In this document: positions 1 to 6,159 of the stretch, one piece after another
How positions within the stretch are numbered: the first letter of the stretch is position 1
Layout of the letters: each line of letters begins with the position of its first letter
Source of the DNA: Verrucomicrobiota bacterium
GTDB taxonomy: Bacteria > Verrucomicrobiota > Verrucomicrobiia > Verrucomicrobiales > DEV007
Reading direction: 5' to 3'
Assembly: GCA_027618625.1 (NCBI GenBank)
Contig: JAQCER010000130.1
Location: 1-7,614, forward strand
Length of the DNA: 7,614 nt
Made by a program: the position numbers and the translations under genes
Notes under the pieces: model-generated
Databases searched by the model: none
Told to the model about the DNA's origin: nothing
What the model saw: only the letters and a program-made list of their open reading frames with translations

Positions 1-36
1 GGGTGCGGGAATGAATTGGAGGTGCTGAGAGGGTTT

Positions 37-1419
37 TTAGACAGAGGCCAAATGGATGATTCTTTTGGCTTCGCGCTGCCCGCTGATGATAGCGCCCGGT
101 ACTGTAGCAAAGAGTTCTGCATGTGTGGCCTCTCCTTTTTTATGTCTCTTACGATTATAGGGTTTCCCCAATTCATCCACGTCACCCAGCGTCGATCCTA
201 CTTTGGGAAAAAAATAGGCACCCCGGCTGAACGGGTCCGAGCCCCAGCGCGTGACCAGTGTCCTGGTGGGAGCAGGGATGCTCTCGCCGACTGCGGCGCG
301 TAGTTCAGCGAGGGCGATTTTGACAATGGTCGCGTCGTCGAGGGACTCCCGCTCCTTCGCCAGCGTTCCGCTGTGCCACATCACGAGGAGATGATGATCG
401 GGGGTGACTCGATCAAGATTGGAAAAAGCGATGCCCCACGGCGGGGACAGTTTCAGGCTGAGAAACCAGTTAACGTCCTTCGGCCAGAATCGCTCGGGGA
501 ATTGGAGGATGACCTTGCCCAACTGCCCCATTCCCATGCGTCCGATGGCTTTGCTCTTGGCGGACGGCAGCGCGGGAGTGAATCGAACACTTTCTGCCTG
601 CAAGACGCCCAAAGGGAGGCTACAAATTACGTAATCCGCCTGATACGTACCCTTCTCCGTCGTCACCGTGCAAAGTGCCCCGCTGTAGTCCACAGCGGTC
701 ACCACTTCTTCAAGACGGAGATTCGGGAGTCCTGCGGCGAGCAGGTTGGGCACCTGATCGTAGCCTCCGGTGAGGATGTGATTCCCTCCCCCGTAACCAC
801 CCGCTTCGCCCGCACCCTCGATCGAGATGGCATGGATGTCTCCCGCGTATTCGAGGCCGACTTCCGAGGCGATCATTGCCCGAAGATCAGCGATCTCGCC
901 GGCATCCAGTTCGAATTCGGAAATGAATTTTCTCACGGCGACCTCCACGCTGTCACTGTCTTCTGTGTCCATCTCCTCAAGAAATGCCATGAACTCCTCC
1001 ATTCCCTCCGTGAGCGCTTCGGCATCCACTGCTTCGCCGTCACGCACCAATTGAGCGGATTCCGTGGCGAAGGCGACGCTTTTCCAGCCTTGCTCTTGAG
1101 CCATCTTCCATACCGGGTTGACGTTGCCGTCATCGCTCTTCGTGCCCTGAACATACTGGGCCCCGATCTCGACCGGCACCTCGAACGTGGTTCGGTCGGT
1201 ATGGATACGTCCGCCGATGCGGTTCCTTGCTTCCAGCACTGTGATCGTGGCTCCGGCCTCATGGAGCGACTTCGCGGCAGCTAATCCCGAGACGCCCGCA
1301 CCGATCACGATGACTCGAGTTCCCGGCCTTAAGGCACCCCGGCCCGTCATCGGAACGCCCAGAGAGACTGCAGCGAGCTTTAAGAGAAAAGTGCGTCTGG
1401 CGATTCGTGACTCTTTCAT
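37..1419 (-). CDS. Tat-exported flavin monoamine oxidase family protein (FAD-dependent amine oxidase)
   Basis: Predicted FAD-dependent oxidase of amines (monoamine, polyamine or L-amino acid; the substrate cannot be read from sequence), 460 residues, a normal length for the family. The chosen ATG at 1419 begins with a twin-arginine signal (ARRTFLLK, residues 7-14, then a hydrophobic stretch to about 28), so export of the folded flavoprotein is likely. A Rossmann dinucleotide fold follows: GAGVSG at 40-45, the strand-ending Glu at 63 and RIGGRI at 67-72. The conserved Lys lies in GQLGKVILQFPERFWP, and RWGSDPFSRGAY precedes the C-terminal FAD motif GEAT (429-432) and GAIISGQREAKRI. Oddity: the hydrophobic strand that normally precedes GEAT (LFFAG-like) reads YNRKRHKK and is AT-rich. 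The frame is open back to a TTG at 1557, but that would bury the Tat signal behind 46 unconvincing residues. It lies 147 bp downstream of the PgsA-like gene. Family assignment is secure; activity is uncertain. Confidence 0.9.
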   Translation of the reverse strand: MKESRIARRTFLLKLAAVSLGVPMTGRGALRPGTRVIVIGAGVSGLAAAKSLHEAGATITVLEARNRIGGRIHTDRTTFEVPVEIGAQYVQGTKSDDGNVNPVWKMAQEQGWKSVAFATESAQLVRDGEAVDAEALTEGMEEFMAFLEEMDTEDSDSVEVAVRKFISEFELDAGEIADLRAMIASEVGLEYAGDIHAISIEGAGEAGGYGGGNHILTGGYDQVPNLLAAGLPNLRLEEVVTAVDYSGALCTVTTEKGTYQADYVICSLPLGVLQAESVRFTPALPSAKSKAIGRMGMGQLGKVILQFPERFWPKDVNWFLSLKLSPPWGIAFSNLDRVTPDHHLLVMWHSGTLAKERESLDDATIVKIALAELRAAVGESIPAPTRTLVTRWGSDPFSRGAYFFPKVGSTLGDVDELGKPYNRKRHKKGEATHAELFATVPGAIISGQREAKRIIHLASV

Positions 1420-1429
1420 TATGTCGGAA

Positions 1430-1458
1430 TTGTTAGTGGAGTCATGACTCCCGGTCAA
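1430..1458 (-). promoter_or_regulatory. Candidate promoter with palindromic spacer for the amine oxidase gene
   Basis: Read on the minus strand, TTGACC (1458-1453) resembles a -35 box. It is followed after 17 nt by TAACAA (1435-1430), a weak -10. The spacer contains the perfect 14-bp palindrome GGAGTCATGACTCC (1438-1451), a possible operator. Transcription from here would start only a few bases before the ATG at 1419, giving a nearly leaderless mRNA. That fits the absence of a Shine-Dalgarno sequence in front of this ATG. The -10 match is poor, so the promoter is tentative; the palindrome itself is seen directly. Confidence 0.35.
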
Positions 1459-1566
1459 CGCATTCGGGGCACCACGGCACCACCTGAGCCGCCGCGCCTT
1501 TTCGCACCCCGTCCAGGAGTCGGACGTCGGGTGAACGGGTTGATAAAATGAATTCAATACCGTGAG

Positions 1567-2163
1567 TCACGCCAGTCCCTTGCGCTCGCAGTAGCCCTTC
1601 CAGTACTGACGCGAGCCGATCCAGATGTAAACGGCTCCCGAAGCGACGACAAATGTTCCGGCAAAATGCGTCGGCCATTCGGGTCTTGGGAACTGCAGCA
1701 TCACCCAGCAGACGGCGACCATCTGCCCGACCGTGCCCACTTTGCCAGTCCAGTGTGGGCGCACTTCAATAGCTCCGCGCCGCGAATAATTGATCGCGAA
1801 CGCTGCGAAGATCGACAGCGAATTCCGGGCAACCACCACCGTGGCGAACCATAGCGGAAATCGCCAGGCGCTTTCCTCATACCAGGAGACGAAACTGAAC
1901 GTCAGCACGCCCACCAGAAGCAGCGTCAAATCCGCAAGCGGATCGAGCAATCTCCCCAATTCCGTGCGCTGATTGTGATGCCGCGCGATGTAGCCATCGA
2001 TCCCATCGCTGACAGAAGCGACAAAAAACGTGCCCAACGCCGCCCAGCGCCAGAAGTCGCGAGGCGCACCGTGCGCAAGGCCGGCCCCGTACAACGAAGC
2101 CGTAGCCGCGAAGATCGGGATGAGGAAGATCCGGAAAAAGGTGATTTTGTTTGCCGTCGTCAC
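1567..2163 (-). CDS. pgsA: CDP-alcohol phosphatidyltransferase, PgsA-like (CDP-diacylglycerol--glycerol-3-phosphate 3-phosphatidyltransferase)
   Basis: Integral membrane enzyme expected to transfer a phosphatidyl group from CDP-diacylglycerol to an alcohol acceptor, most likely glycerol-3-phosphate, the committed step to phosphatidylglycerol. The 198 residues match the usual PgsA length. The signature DGxxARx8Gx3Dx3D is complete: D56-G57, A60-R61, G70, D74 and D78, with the preceding D53. The N-terminus (TTANKITFFRI) and the later VRPHWTGKVGTVGQ segment are PgsA-like. About six hydrophobic segments lie near 8-30, 38-53, 79-95, 103-125, 142-158 and 166-184. The GTG at 2163 is chosen because it places ANKIT at the normal position; the frame stays open to 2466, but that extension would run antisense over ksgA. 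No good ribosome site is seen. Oddity: the Lys that usually follows the last catalytic Asp (DPxADK) is Leu (DPLADL). Another CDP-alcohol transferase of the family is possible. Confidence 0.82.
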   Translation of the reverse strand: MTTANKITFFRIFLIPIFAATASLYGAGLAHGAPRDFWRWAALGTFFVASVSDGIDGYIARHHNQRTELGRLLDPLADLTLLLVGVLTFSFVSWYEESAWRFPLWFATVVVARNSLSIFAAFAINYSRRGAIEVRPHWTGKVGTVGQMVAVCWVMLQFPRPEWPTHFAGTFVVASGAVYIWIGSRQYWKGYCERKGLA

Positions 2164-2239
2164 GCCTATGCTTATGGAGAGGAGTGCATCATTCCCCAGC
2201 AACCGGACACCTTCAAGTGATGTCTCAACCTTCCAATTT

Positions 2240-3625
2240 GTGAACGAATCCGCATCCAGCACCTCCAGCACCTCCAGCACCTCCAGCACCATTAGCGACA
2301 TCCTCCGCAGGCTCGACCTCGTCCCCAGTCGCAAGCTCGGGCAGAACTTCATGACCGACCGCAATATGGCAGCATGGATCGTCAATGCGCTGAAAGTGGA
2401 ACCCGATGACACGGTGATTGAGATTGGCCCCGGCACGGGTGCGCTCACAGAACACGTGGTCGGCAAGTGTCGGCAGCTGATTCTGATAGAGGCGGACTCC
2501 CGTCTGGCCGCCTATCAGCGGGAAAAATTTGCCGCTCGCTCCGATGTCAGCGTCATCGAGCAGGATGCGGTGCAATTTGACTTGCGCCCCTGGTTTAAAG
2601 AGCAGCCGATCAAAGTGCTCGGTGCCCTCCCTTACTCCAGCGGCACCGAGATCGTGCGCACGTTCATGCGGAATCCGTCGCCAGTTGCACGGGCGGTGTT
2701 CACCTTGCAGAAAGAGGTGTGCGAGCGCCTGACTGCCGGGCCAGGGATCAAGGCGTACGGCAAACTCAGCCTGCGCGTCCAGGCACGCTGGAATGTACGC
2801 CTGGTCAAGCTGCTGCCACCCGAATTGTTTTTACCGCGCCCGCAGGTCGACTCCGGAGTCGTGGTGCTGGAGCCTCGCGATCGCAAGGAAATGCCGGCGT
2901 TCGACGAGGCATTGCTCGATCGACTCGCACGTCTGGGATTTTCACAAAGGCGCAAGCAACTGAAAAAACTGCTTCCCGATCCGCCGATCCCATGGGAAGA
3001 ATTGGTGGCAAAGTTAGGGGCAGCTCCAACCTGTCGCGCTGAAGAACTAAGCCTCCGGCAATGGGTCGATCTCGCCAATATTTATGACGATCATCCGCTC
3101 AAGAATCTTCCGCAGAGCGCCGATGAATTGTTCGATGTAGTTGACTCCGAGAACAAAGTGATCGGCCAGAAGCTGCGCGGTGAAGTGCATGCACAGAAGT
3201 TGCATCATCGCGCCGTGCATGTCTTCGTCTTCAATCCCAAGGGCGACCTCTATTTGCAGAAGCGCTCACACTTGAAAGATGCCTTTCCCAGCGCCTGGGA
3301 CTCCAGCGCGGCAGGGCATCTGGACGTTGGCGAACCCTACATCGTCTGTGCCGTCAGAGAATTGGAAGAAGAACTCGGGATCCAAACCAGCGCCGATGCC
3401 CTGACCCTCCACGCAACCGTCGATTCTTGCGAGAACACTGGATGGGAATTTGTGCAGCTGTTCAGCATTCAACACAAAGGGAAGCTGCGCTATCCGTGCA
3501 GCGAAGTGGAATGCGGAAACTGGTTCGGGCTCGAAGAAGTCAAGGCGTGGGGAGCACGGCGCCCACAGGACTTTGCCGCAGGATTCCTTGAGTGCCTGAG
3601 GCGCTATCAGTCGACACCGGATTAG
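2240..3625 (+). CDS. ksgA: Fusion protein: KsgA/RsmA-type rRNA adenine N6-dimethyltransferase plus C-terminal NUDIX hydrolase domain
   Basis: 461 residues from a GTG start. Residues about 18-285 are a KsgA/RsmA domain, the family that dimethylates two adjacent adenines near the 3' end of 16S rRNA during 30S maturation. Visible motifs are KLGQNF (32-37), the SAM-binding EIGPGTG (61-67), IEAD (83-86), QKE (157-159), FLPRPQVDS (197-205) and FSQRRKQLKK (234-243). The catalytic NLPY motif reads ALPY (129-132). Residues about 293-461 are a NUDIX domain of the YfcD/IPP-isomerase-like group, beginning DELFDVVD, with a perfect NUDIX box (Gx5Ex7REUxEExGU) at 359-381. No stop, or start with a ribosome site, lies between the domains. 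Start choice: in-frame ATGs at 2168 and 2174 exist, but they crowd the divergent pgsA start and add residues unlike KsgA. None of the candidates has a clear ribosome site. Domain calls are firm; the start and methyltransferase activity are uncertain. Confidence 0.85.
   Translation: MNESASSTSSTSSTSSTISDILRRLDLVPSRKLGQNFMTDRNMAAWIVNALKVEPDDTVIEIGPGTGALTEHVVGKCRQLILIEADSRLAAYQREKFAARSDVSVIEQDAVQFDLRPWFKEQPIKVLGALPYSSGTEIVRTFMRNPSPVARAVFTLQKEVCERLTAGPGIKAYGKLSLRVQARWNVRLVKLLPPELFLPRPQVDSGVVVLEPRDRKEMPAFDEALLDRLARLGFSQRRKQLKKLLPDPPIPWEELVAKLGAAPTCRAEELSLRQWVDLANIYDDHPLKNLPQSADELFDVVDSENKVIGQKLRGEVHAQKLHHRAVHVFVFNPKGDLYLQKRSHLKDAFPSAWDSSAAGHLDVGEPYIVCAVRELEEELGIQTSADALTLHATVDSCENTGWEFVQLFSIQHKGKLRYPCSEVECGNWFGLEEVKAWGARRPQDFAAGFLECLRRYQSTPD
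2255..2290 (+). repeat. Tandem repeat, four perfect copies of a 9-bp unit
   Basis: The unit TCCAGCACC is repeated four times without mismatch. It is in frame with the KsgA-NUDIX gene and encodes (Ser-Ser-Thr)x4 just before the folded domain. Because the unit is a multiple of three, copy-number change would lengthen or shorten the leader without breaking the frame. Confidence 0.9.
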
Positions 3626-3726
3626 TAGCCTCAACAAGAGCTTTTTTCCAGCGCCCACCGCGACGCAGGTTGCAGTGGAAAGAGGTTGACGGCCTGCTTC
3701 ACCTCACTCCCCAAAACCAGGGCCAA

Positions 3727-4923
3727 CTACTGAATCCGCACATCCGGCTCCTTGGATTCGATCATTTCCTTTAGTTTAAGAATTGGCGTCATGATGCCGT
3801 TCTCGGTCTGAAAGTCCATCGTCCCGACCAGCTTGTACCATCCCATTTCCTTGTAAGGTGACGGTGTTTTGCCGAACTCCACGGCGATCGACACCGGACG
3901 GGAATCAGCCGCGCAGCATTGCATGAACATCCTGAACGCGCGCAGGCGTGTGCCATTCGGGTTGTTGACGGTATCCTGCACGACTTGCGCCACGGTTTCG
4001 ACCGGTTGCCCATTCAAAACGCTGCGCACCTCCACGTCACCCGCACTGTAGAACAGCTCGATCAGCGAGATCATGAAGTTGCCGTCTTCGCTGCGCTTCA
4101 CGAAACTCTCAAGATCCGCCAGCGTGAATTCAGGCAAGCCCCCGGATTTCGCCGGAGCGGCCGCAGCAGCCCCGTCGGTTTCAGTGCCACCGGTAGCGGA
4201 TTCGCCGGTCGATGGCTGGTCATTCGTCGCAACAGCTTCCTTGCTTCGAATATCGAATCGATCGGGCAGAGCGGCCTTCTCGGGATCGATGATCGCGGAC
4301 TTCATACGGGCCAGCTTGAAGGCATCACTATAGTCGTCCTTGGCCGTCATCGCCGCAGCCGTCACTGGCAGCAGCAGAATGATCAACATGGAAAGCTGAC
4401 CGGAAATCGAACGATCTTCGTGAGAATGATGGACGTGTCCTGCGTGGTCATGAACATGATGATGGTCGTGGCCATGACTGTGATCGTGATCGTGAGTATG
4501 CGAATGGCCGTGATCGTGACGATCGTGACTGTGGTCATGGCCGCAGTCCACTTGAACCTTTCGGTTCAGCGCATTGAAAAGCCCCAGAACGAACAATCCC
4601 AATCCAGCGATCGCTGTCTGCACCCTGAAAGTTCCATCGCCAGTAAGAAAATGATCCACCCGCCCGGAACTGTAAAAATACAGCAAAACGCCACCCCACA
4701 CGAACAGCGCGAGCACCTTGAGATAAGAGAAAAAATCCTGATCCGTTCCGTGGTCATGAACGGCGAGAGCATCGCCATTAACGTGACCATGACCGTGGTC
4801 GTGATCGTGGTCGTGGTTGCAGCCACCACCATGACTGCAGTGCTCACCGTGTTCGTGATCATGATCGTGATCGTGGGAGTGAGGCTCTCCTTGATGTTGC
4901 TGACTTGAAGAATCCGATTTCAT
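3727..4923 (-). CDS. Histidine-rich TIGR03943/YcgQ-like (DUF1980) putative permease subunit
   Basis: 398 residues from the ATG at 4923. The architecture matches the partner protein usually encoded next to UPF0718 permeases (B. subtilis YcgQ type). A cytoplasmic or luminal His-rich tail (10-58, 17 His) precedes two membrane segments (about 66-86 and 100-118). A second His-rich loop (129-168, 21 His, mostly HDH or HSH alternation) follows, then a third membrane segment (about 175-193). After that come an Ala/Thr/Gly-rich linker (231-262) and a C-terminal soluble domain (about 265-398) containing CCAADSRP (336-343), the family's typical CC-A-D motif. The His tracts strongly suggest binding of Zn, Ni, Co or a similar ion; this is inference. 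It starts 28 bp after the permease stop, so the two are probably cotranscribed, though no strong ribosome site is visible. The family function is unproven. Family assignment rests on architecture and the CC motif. Confidence 0.82.
   Translation of the reverse strand: MKSDSSSQQHQGEPHSHDHDHDHEHGEHCSHGGGCNHDHDHDHGHGHVNGDALAVHDHGTDQDFFSYLKVLALFVWGGVLLYFYSSGRVDHFLTGDGTFRVQTAIAGLGLFVLGLFNALNRKVQVDCGHDHSHDRHDHGHSHTHDHDHSHGHDHHHVHDHAGHVHHSHEDRSISGQLSMLIILLLPVTAAAMTAKDDYSDAFKLARMKSAIIDPEKAALPDRFDIRSKEAVATNDQPSTGESATGGTETDGAAAAAPAKSGGLPEFTLADLESFVKRSEDGNFMISLIELFYSAGDVEVRSVLNGQPVETVAQVVQDTVNNPNGTRLRAFRMFMQCCAADSRPVSIAVEFGKTPSPYKEMGWYKLVGTMDFQTENGIMTPILKLKEMIESKEPDVRIQ
4420..4545 (-). other. Second His-rich tract coding region (residues 127-168)
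   Basis: Low-complexity coding DNA made of CAC/CAT alternating with GAC/GAT/AGC codons. It encodes 21 histidines in 42 residues between membrane segments two and three of the DUF1980-like protein. Cys127 sits at its N-terminal edge. It is a likely metal-binding loop, and its near-repeat DNA favours slippage-driven length change. Confidence 0.85.
4750..4896 (-). other. First His-rich tract coding region (residues 10-58)
   Basis: Encodes 17 histidines plus two cysteines (29 and 35) in 49 residues ahead of the first membrane segment. The pattern is (His-Asp)n interrupted by a Gly-rich HCSHGGGCNH centre. It resembles the His-rich tails of zinc and nickel transport or chaperone proteins. Confidence 0.85.
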
Positions 4924-4951
4924 AGCACAGTATATGGTGAAATTTCTTTGA

Positions 4952-5926
4952 TTACCGCTGCACCGAAGACTCTAACCACGTGAAGTACCCCGCCCAGGGA
5001 ATGCACAGCAGCCCGATCAAAATAAACAACCCGAATAACAGGAAGAGAACGAACTTCTTTTTGAAGACACTGGAATAGAGGAATAGCAGTTTCACGTCCA
5101 TCATCGGCCCGTAGACCAGGAATGCCAGCTTCGATGTCAGTGAGAGCGAAGCATCCGCAGCGATGATGAAGGCATCCGTCGTGCTGCAAAGCGACAGGAT
5201 GAACGCGAACACCATCATGCCCGGCACGGCGATCATGTCATTGCTGGCAAAGGTGCGCACAAGATCCTGAAGCGCCGGACTGGTGCTGAAAGTCGCCGCA
5301 ATGATCACGCCGATGACGAAGTACATCCCGGTCTCCAGAAAGTCTGCCTGAGCCGTGCGCAGTGCACGAATGAGCTTCTCGCCAGGTTGCAACTCGGCGT
5401 CTTTGGCCACGACTGCACCGGTGTCGCTTTCCGATTCAACATTGGCACCCCCTCCGGGAAGATCGGCTGCAATGTGATCGGCAAGGATCTTTTTCGGCGC
5501 GATTTTGTGAATCAGCAACCCGACGAAGACTGTCACAATGTAGGCCATGAGCAACCGCGACAGAGTCATCTCCAGCGACACCCCTTTGAATGCCGAGTAG
5601 GTGCTGACTACCGTGATCGGATTGATGATTGGTGCCGACAACATGTAGGTCACAGCGCAGGCAACTGGCAACCCCTTCTGGACGAGTCGCCGAATCACCG
5701 GAACGATCGCACACTCGCAAACCGGAAATATCGCCCCCAGCAATGCACTGCCAAAGATCGCCAGAACCCGGTTCTTCGGCAGCAGCAGATCCATCGCATT
5801 CTTCGGCAGATACGCATCGATAAAGCCCGAGATCAGCGTCCCAAGCAAAATGTAAGGCGCTCCTTCCAGCAGAATACTGATAAAGGAGCGGGCTACATCA
5901 TGAAAAGCGGGGTTTGAGAAATCCAT
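4952..5926 (-). CDS. UPF0718-family permease (YcgR/YraQ-like, ArsP-related)
   Basis: Polytopic inner-membrane permease, 324 residues from the ATG at 5926. Two homologous halves are visible. The first holds VCECAIVPVIRRLVQKGLP (69-87, with Cys70-Glu-Cys72), then YMLSAPIINPITVVSTYSAF (94-113). The second, after a hydrophilic loop (about 145-190), holds LSLCSTTDAFIIAA (245-258) and GPMMDVK (273-279). These paired Cys and Pro/Asn motifs typify the family, whose characterised relatives include ArsP, an exporter of organoarsenicals. The substrate here is unknown. A GTG start at 5977 is possible, but the ATG at 5926 has a GAGGG ribosome site 10 nt upstream and begins close to the first membrane segment. 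It is the first gene of a probable operon with the His-rich subunit 28 bp downstream. That pairing is recurrent in other bacteria and supports both calls. Confidence 0.85.
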   Translation of the reverse strand: MDFSNPAFHDVARSFISILLEGAPYILLGTLISGFIDAYLPKNAMDLLLPKNRVLAIFGSALLGAIFPVCECAIVPVIRRLVQKGLPVACAVTYMLSAPIINPITVVSTYSAFKGVSLEMTLSRLLMAYIVTVFVGLLIHKIAPKKILADHIAADLPGGGANVESESDTGAVVAKDAELQPGEKLIRALRTAQADFLETGMYFVIGVIIAATFSTSPALQDLVRTFASNDMIAVPGMMVFAFILSLCSTTDAFIIAADASLSLTSKLAFLVYGPMMDVKLLFLYSSVFKKKFVLFLLFGLFILIGLLCIPWAGYFTWLESSVQR

Positions 5927-5936
5927 CGCGCTGCTA

Positions 5937-5941
5937 CCCTC
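5937..5941 (-). promoter_or_regulatory. Ribosome binding site (GAGGG) for the permease gene
   Basis: GAGGG on the minus strand lies 10 nt before the ATG at 5926. It is the main reason to prefer that start over the GTG at 5977, whose nearest purine run (AGGG) is only 3 nt away. Confidence 0.5.
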
Positions 5942-5985
5942 GCGAAAATCCTGCAAAAGGCAAGAAGTGAGCGCCACGATCCCTA

Positions 5986-5997
5986 ATCAACATTGAT
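5986..5997. promoter_or_regulatory. Candidate operator: short inverted repeat upstream of the permease operon
   Basis: ATCAA-CA-TTGAT is a perfect 5-bp inverted repeat with a 2-nt centre, 60-71 bp upstream of the permease ATG, where a regulator of a metal-handling operon could bind. The arms resemble those reported for some ArsR/SmtB-type sites, but the spacing here is much shorter. A match this short can occur by chance. Confidence 0.25.
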
Positions 5998-6144
5998 GAA
6001 TGCGGCGTGTCAGCTAGGCTCCCAATTGTTTGGACGTTTGGACACCGTTTTCCGACTTCTTTTCAAGACTGGGAAGAGCCCGATAAAGCCGCAGATGGCA
6101 AATGTTGCCGATGCGCCGACAACCCTTTTTGATTCAAGTCGCGC
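5998..6144. other. Non-coding part of the permease-Fic intergenic stretch
   Basis: Of the 563 bp without an intact gene (5927-6489), this part holds no convincing coding sequence. It contains a tandem duplication of GTTTGGAC (6028-6035 and 6036-6043). On the minus strand the frame of the decayed ORF continues past its TGA as far as 6010 (a hydrophobic FAICGFIGLFPVL segment), which may be residual coding DNA. No clear terminator or strong promoter is visible. Confidence 0.4.
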
Positions 6145-6159
6145 TCAATTCAATTCAAT
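6145..6159 (-). repeat. Pentanucleotide tandem repeat (ATTGA)x3
   Basis: Three perfect copies of ATTGA (TCAAT on the plus strand) supply the stop codon that ends the decayed reading frame. The unit length is not a multiple of three, so gain or loss of a copy shifts the frame. Confidence 0.8.

Noticed and set aside
373..1284. 303-residue plus-strand ORF opposite the amine oxidase
   Set aside because: It is antisense to a gene with clear conserved motifs and has no recognisable domain of its own.
1420..1557. 46-residue N-terminal extension of the amine oxidase from a TTG at 1557
   Set aside because: It would bury a clear twin-arginine signal peptide, and its residues look like translated intergenic DNA.
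2030..2239. N-terminal extension of ksgA-nudix overlapping pgsA
   Set aside because: The residues are antisense to PgsA membrane segments and unlike any KsgA N-terminus; starts at 2168 or 2174 cannot be fully excluded.
2164..2466. Long N-terminal extension of the PgsA-like gene antisense to ksgA
   Set aside because: The extension reads antisense through the conserved KsgA SAM motif, and PgsA homologues begin at the ANKIT segment.
3626..3726. Possible bidirectional terminator between the convergent ksgA-nudix and His-rich genes
   Set aside because: Only a weak 5-bp stem (GAGGT/ACCTC) with a large loop and an unrelated T run were found; no convincing hairpin plus T tract.
3919..4908. 329-residue plus-strand ORF opposite the His-rich gene
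   Set aside because: Its Val/Met/Ile-rich repeats are the mirror of the His-Asp codons; it is a shadow of the low-complexity DNA.
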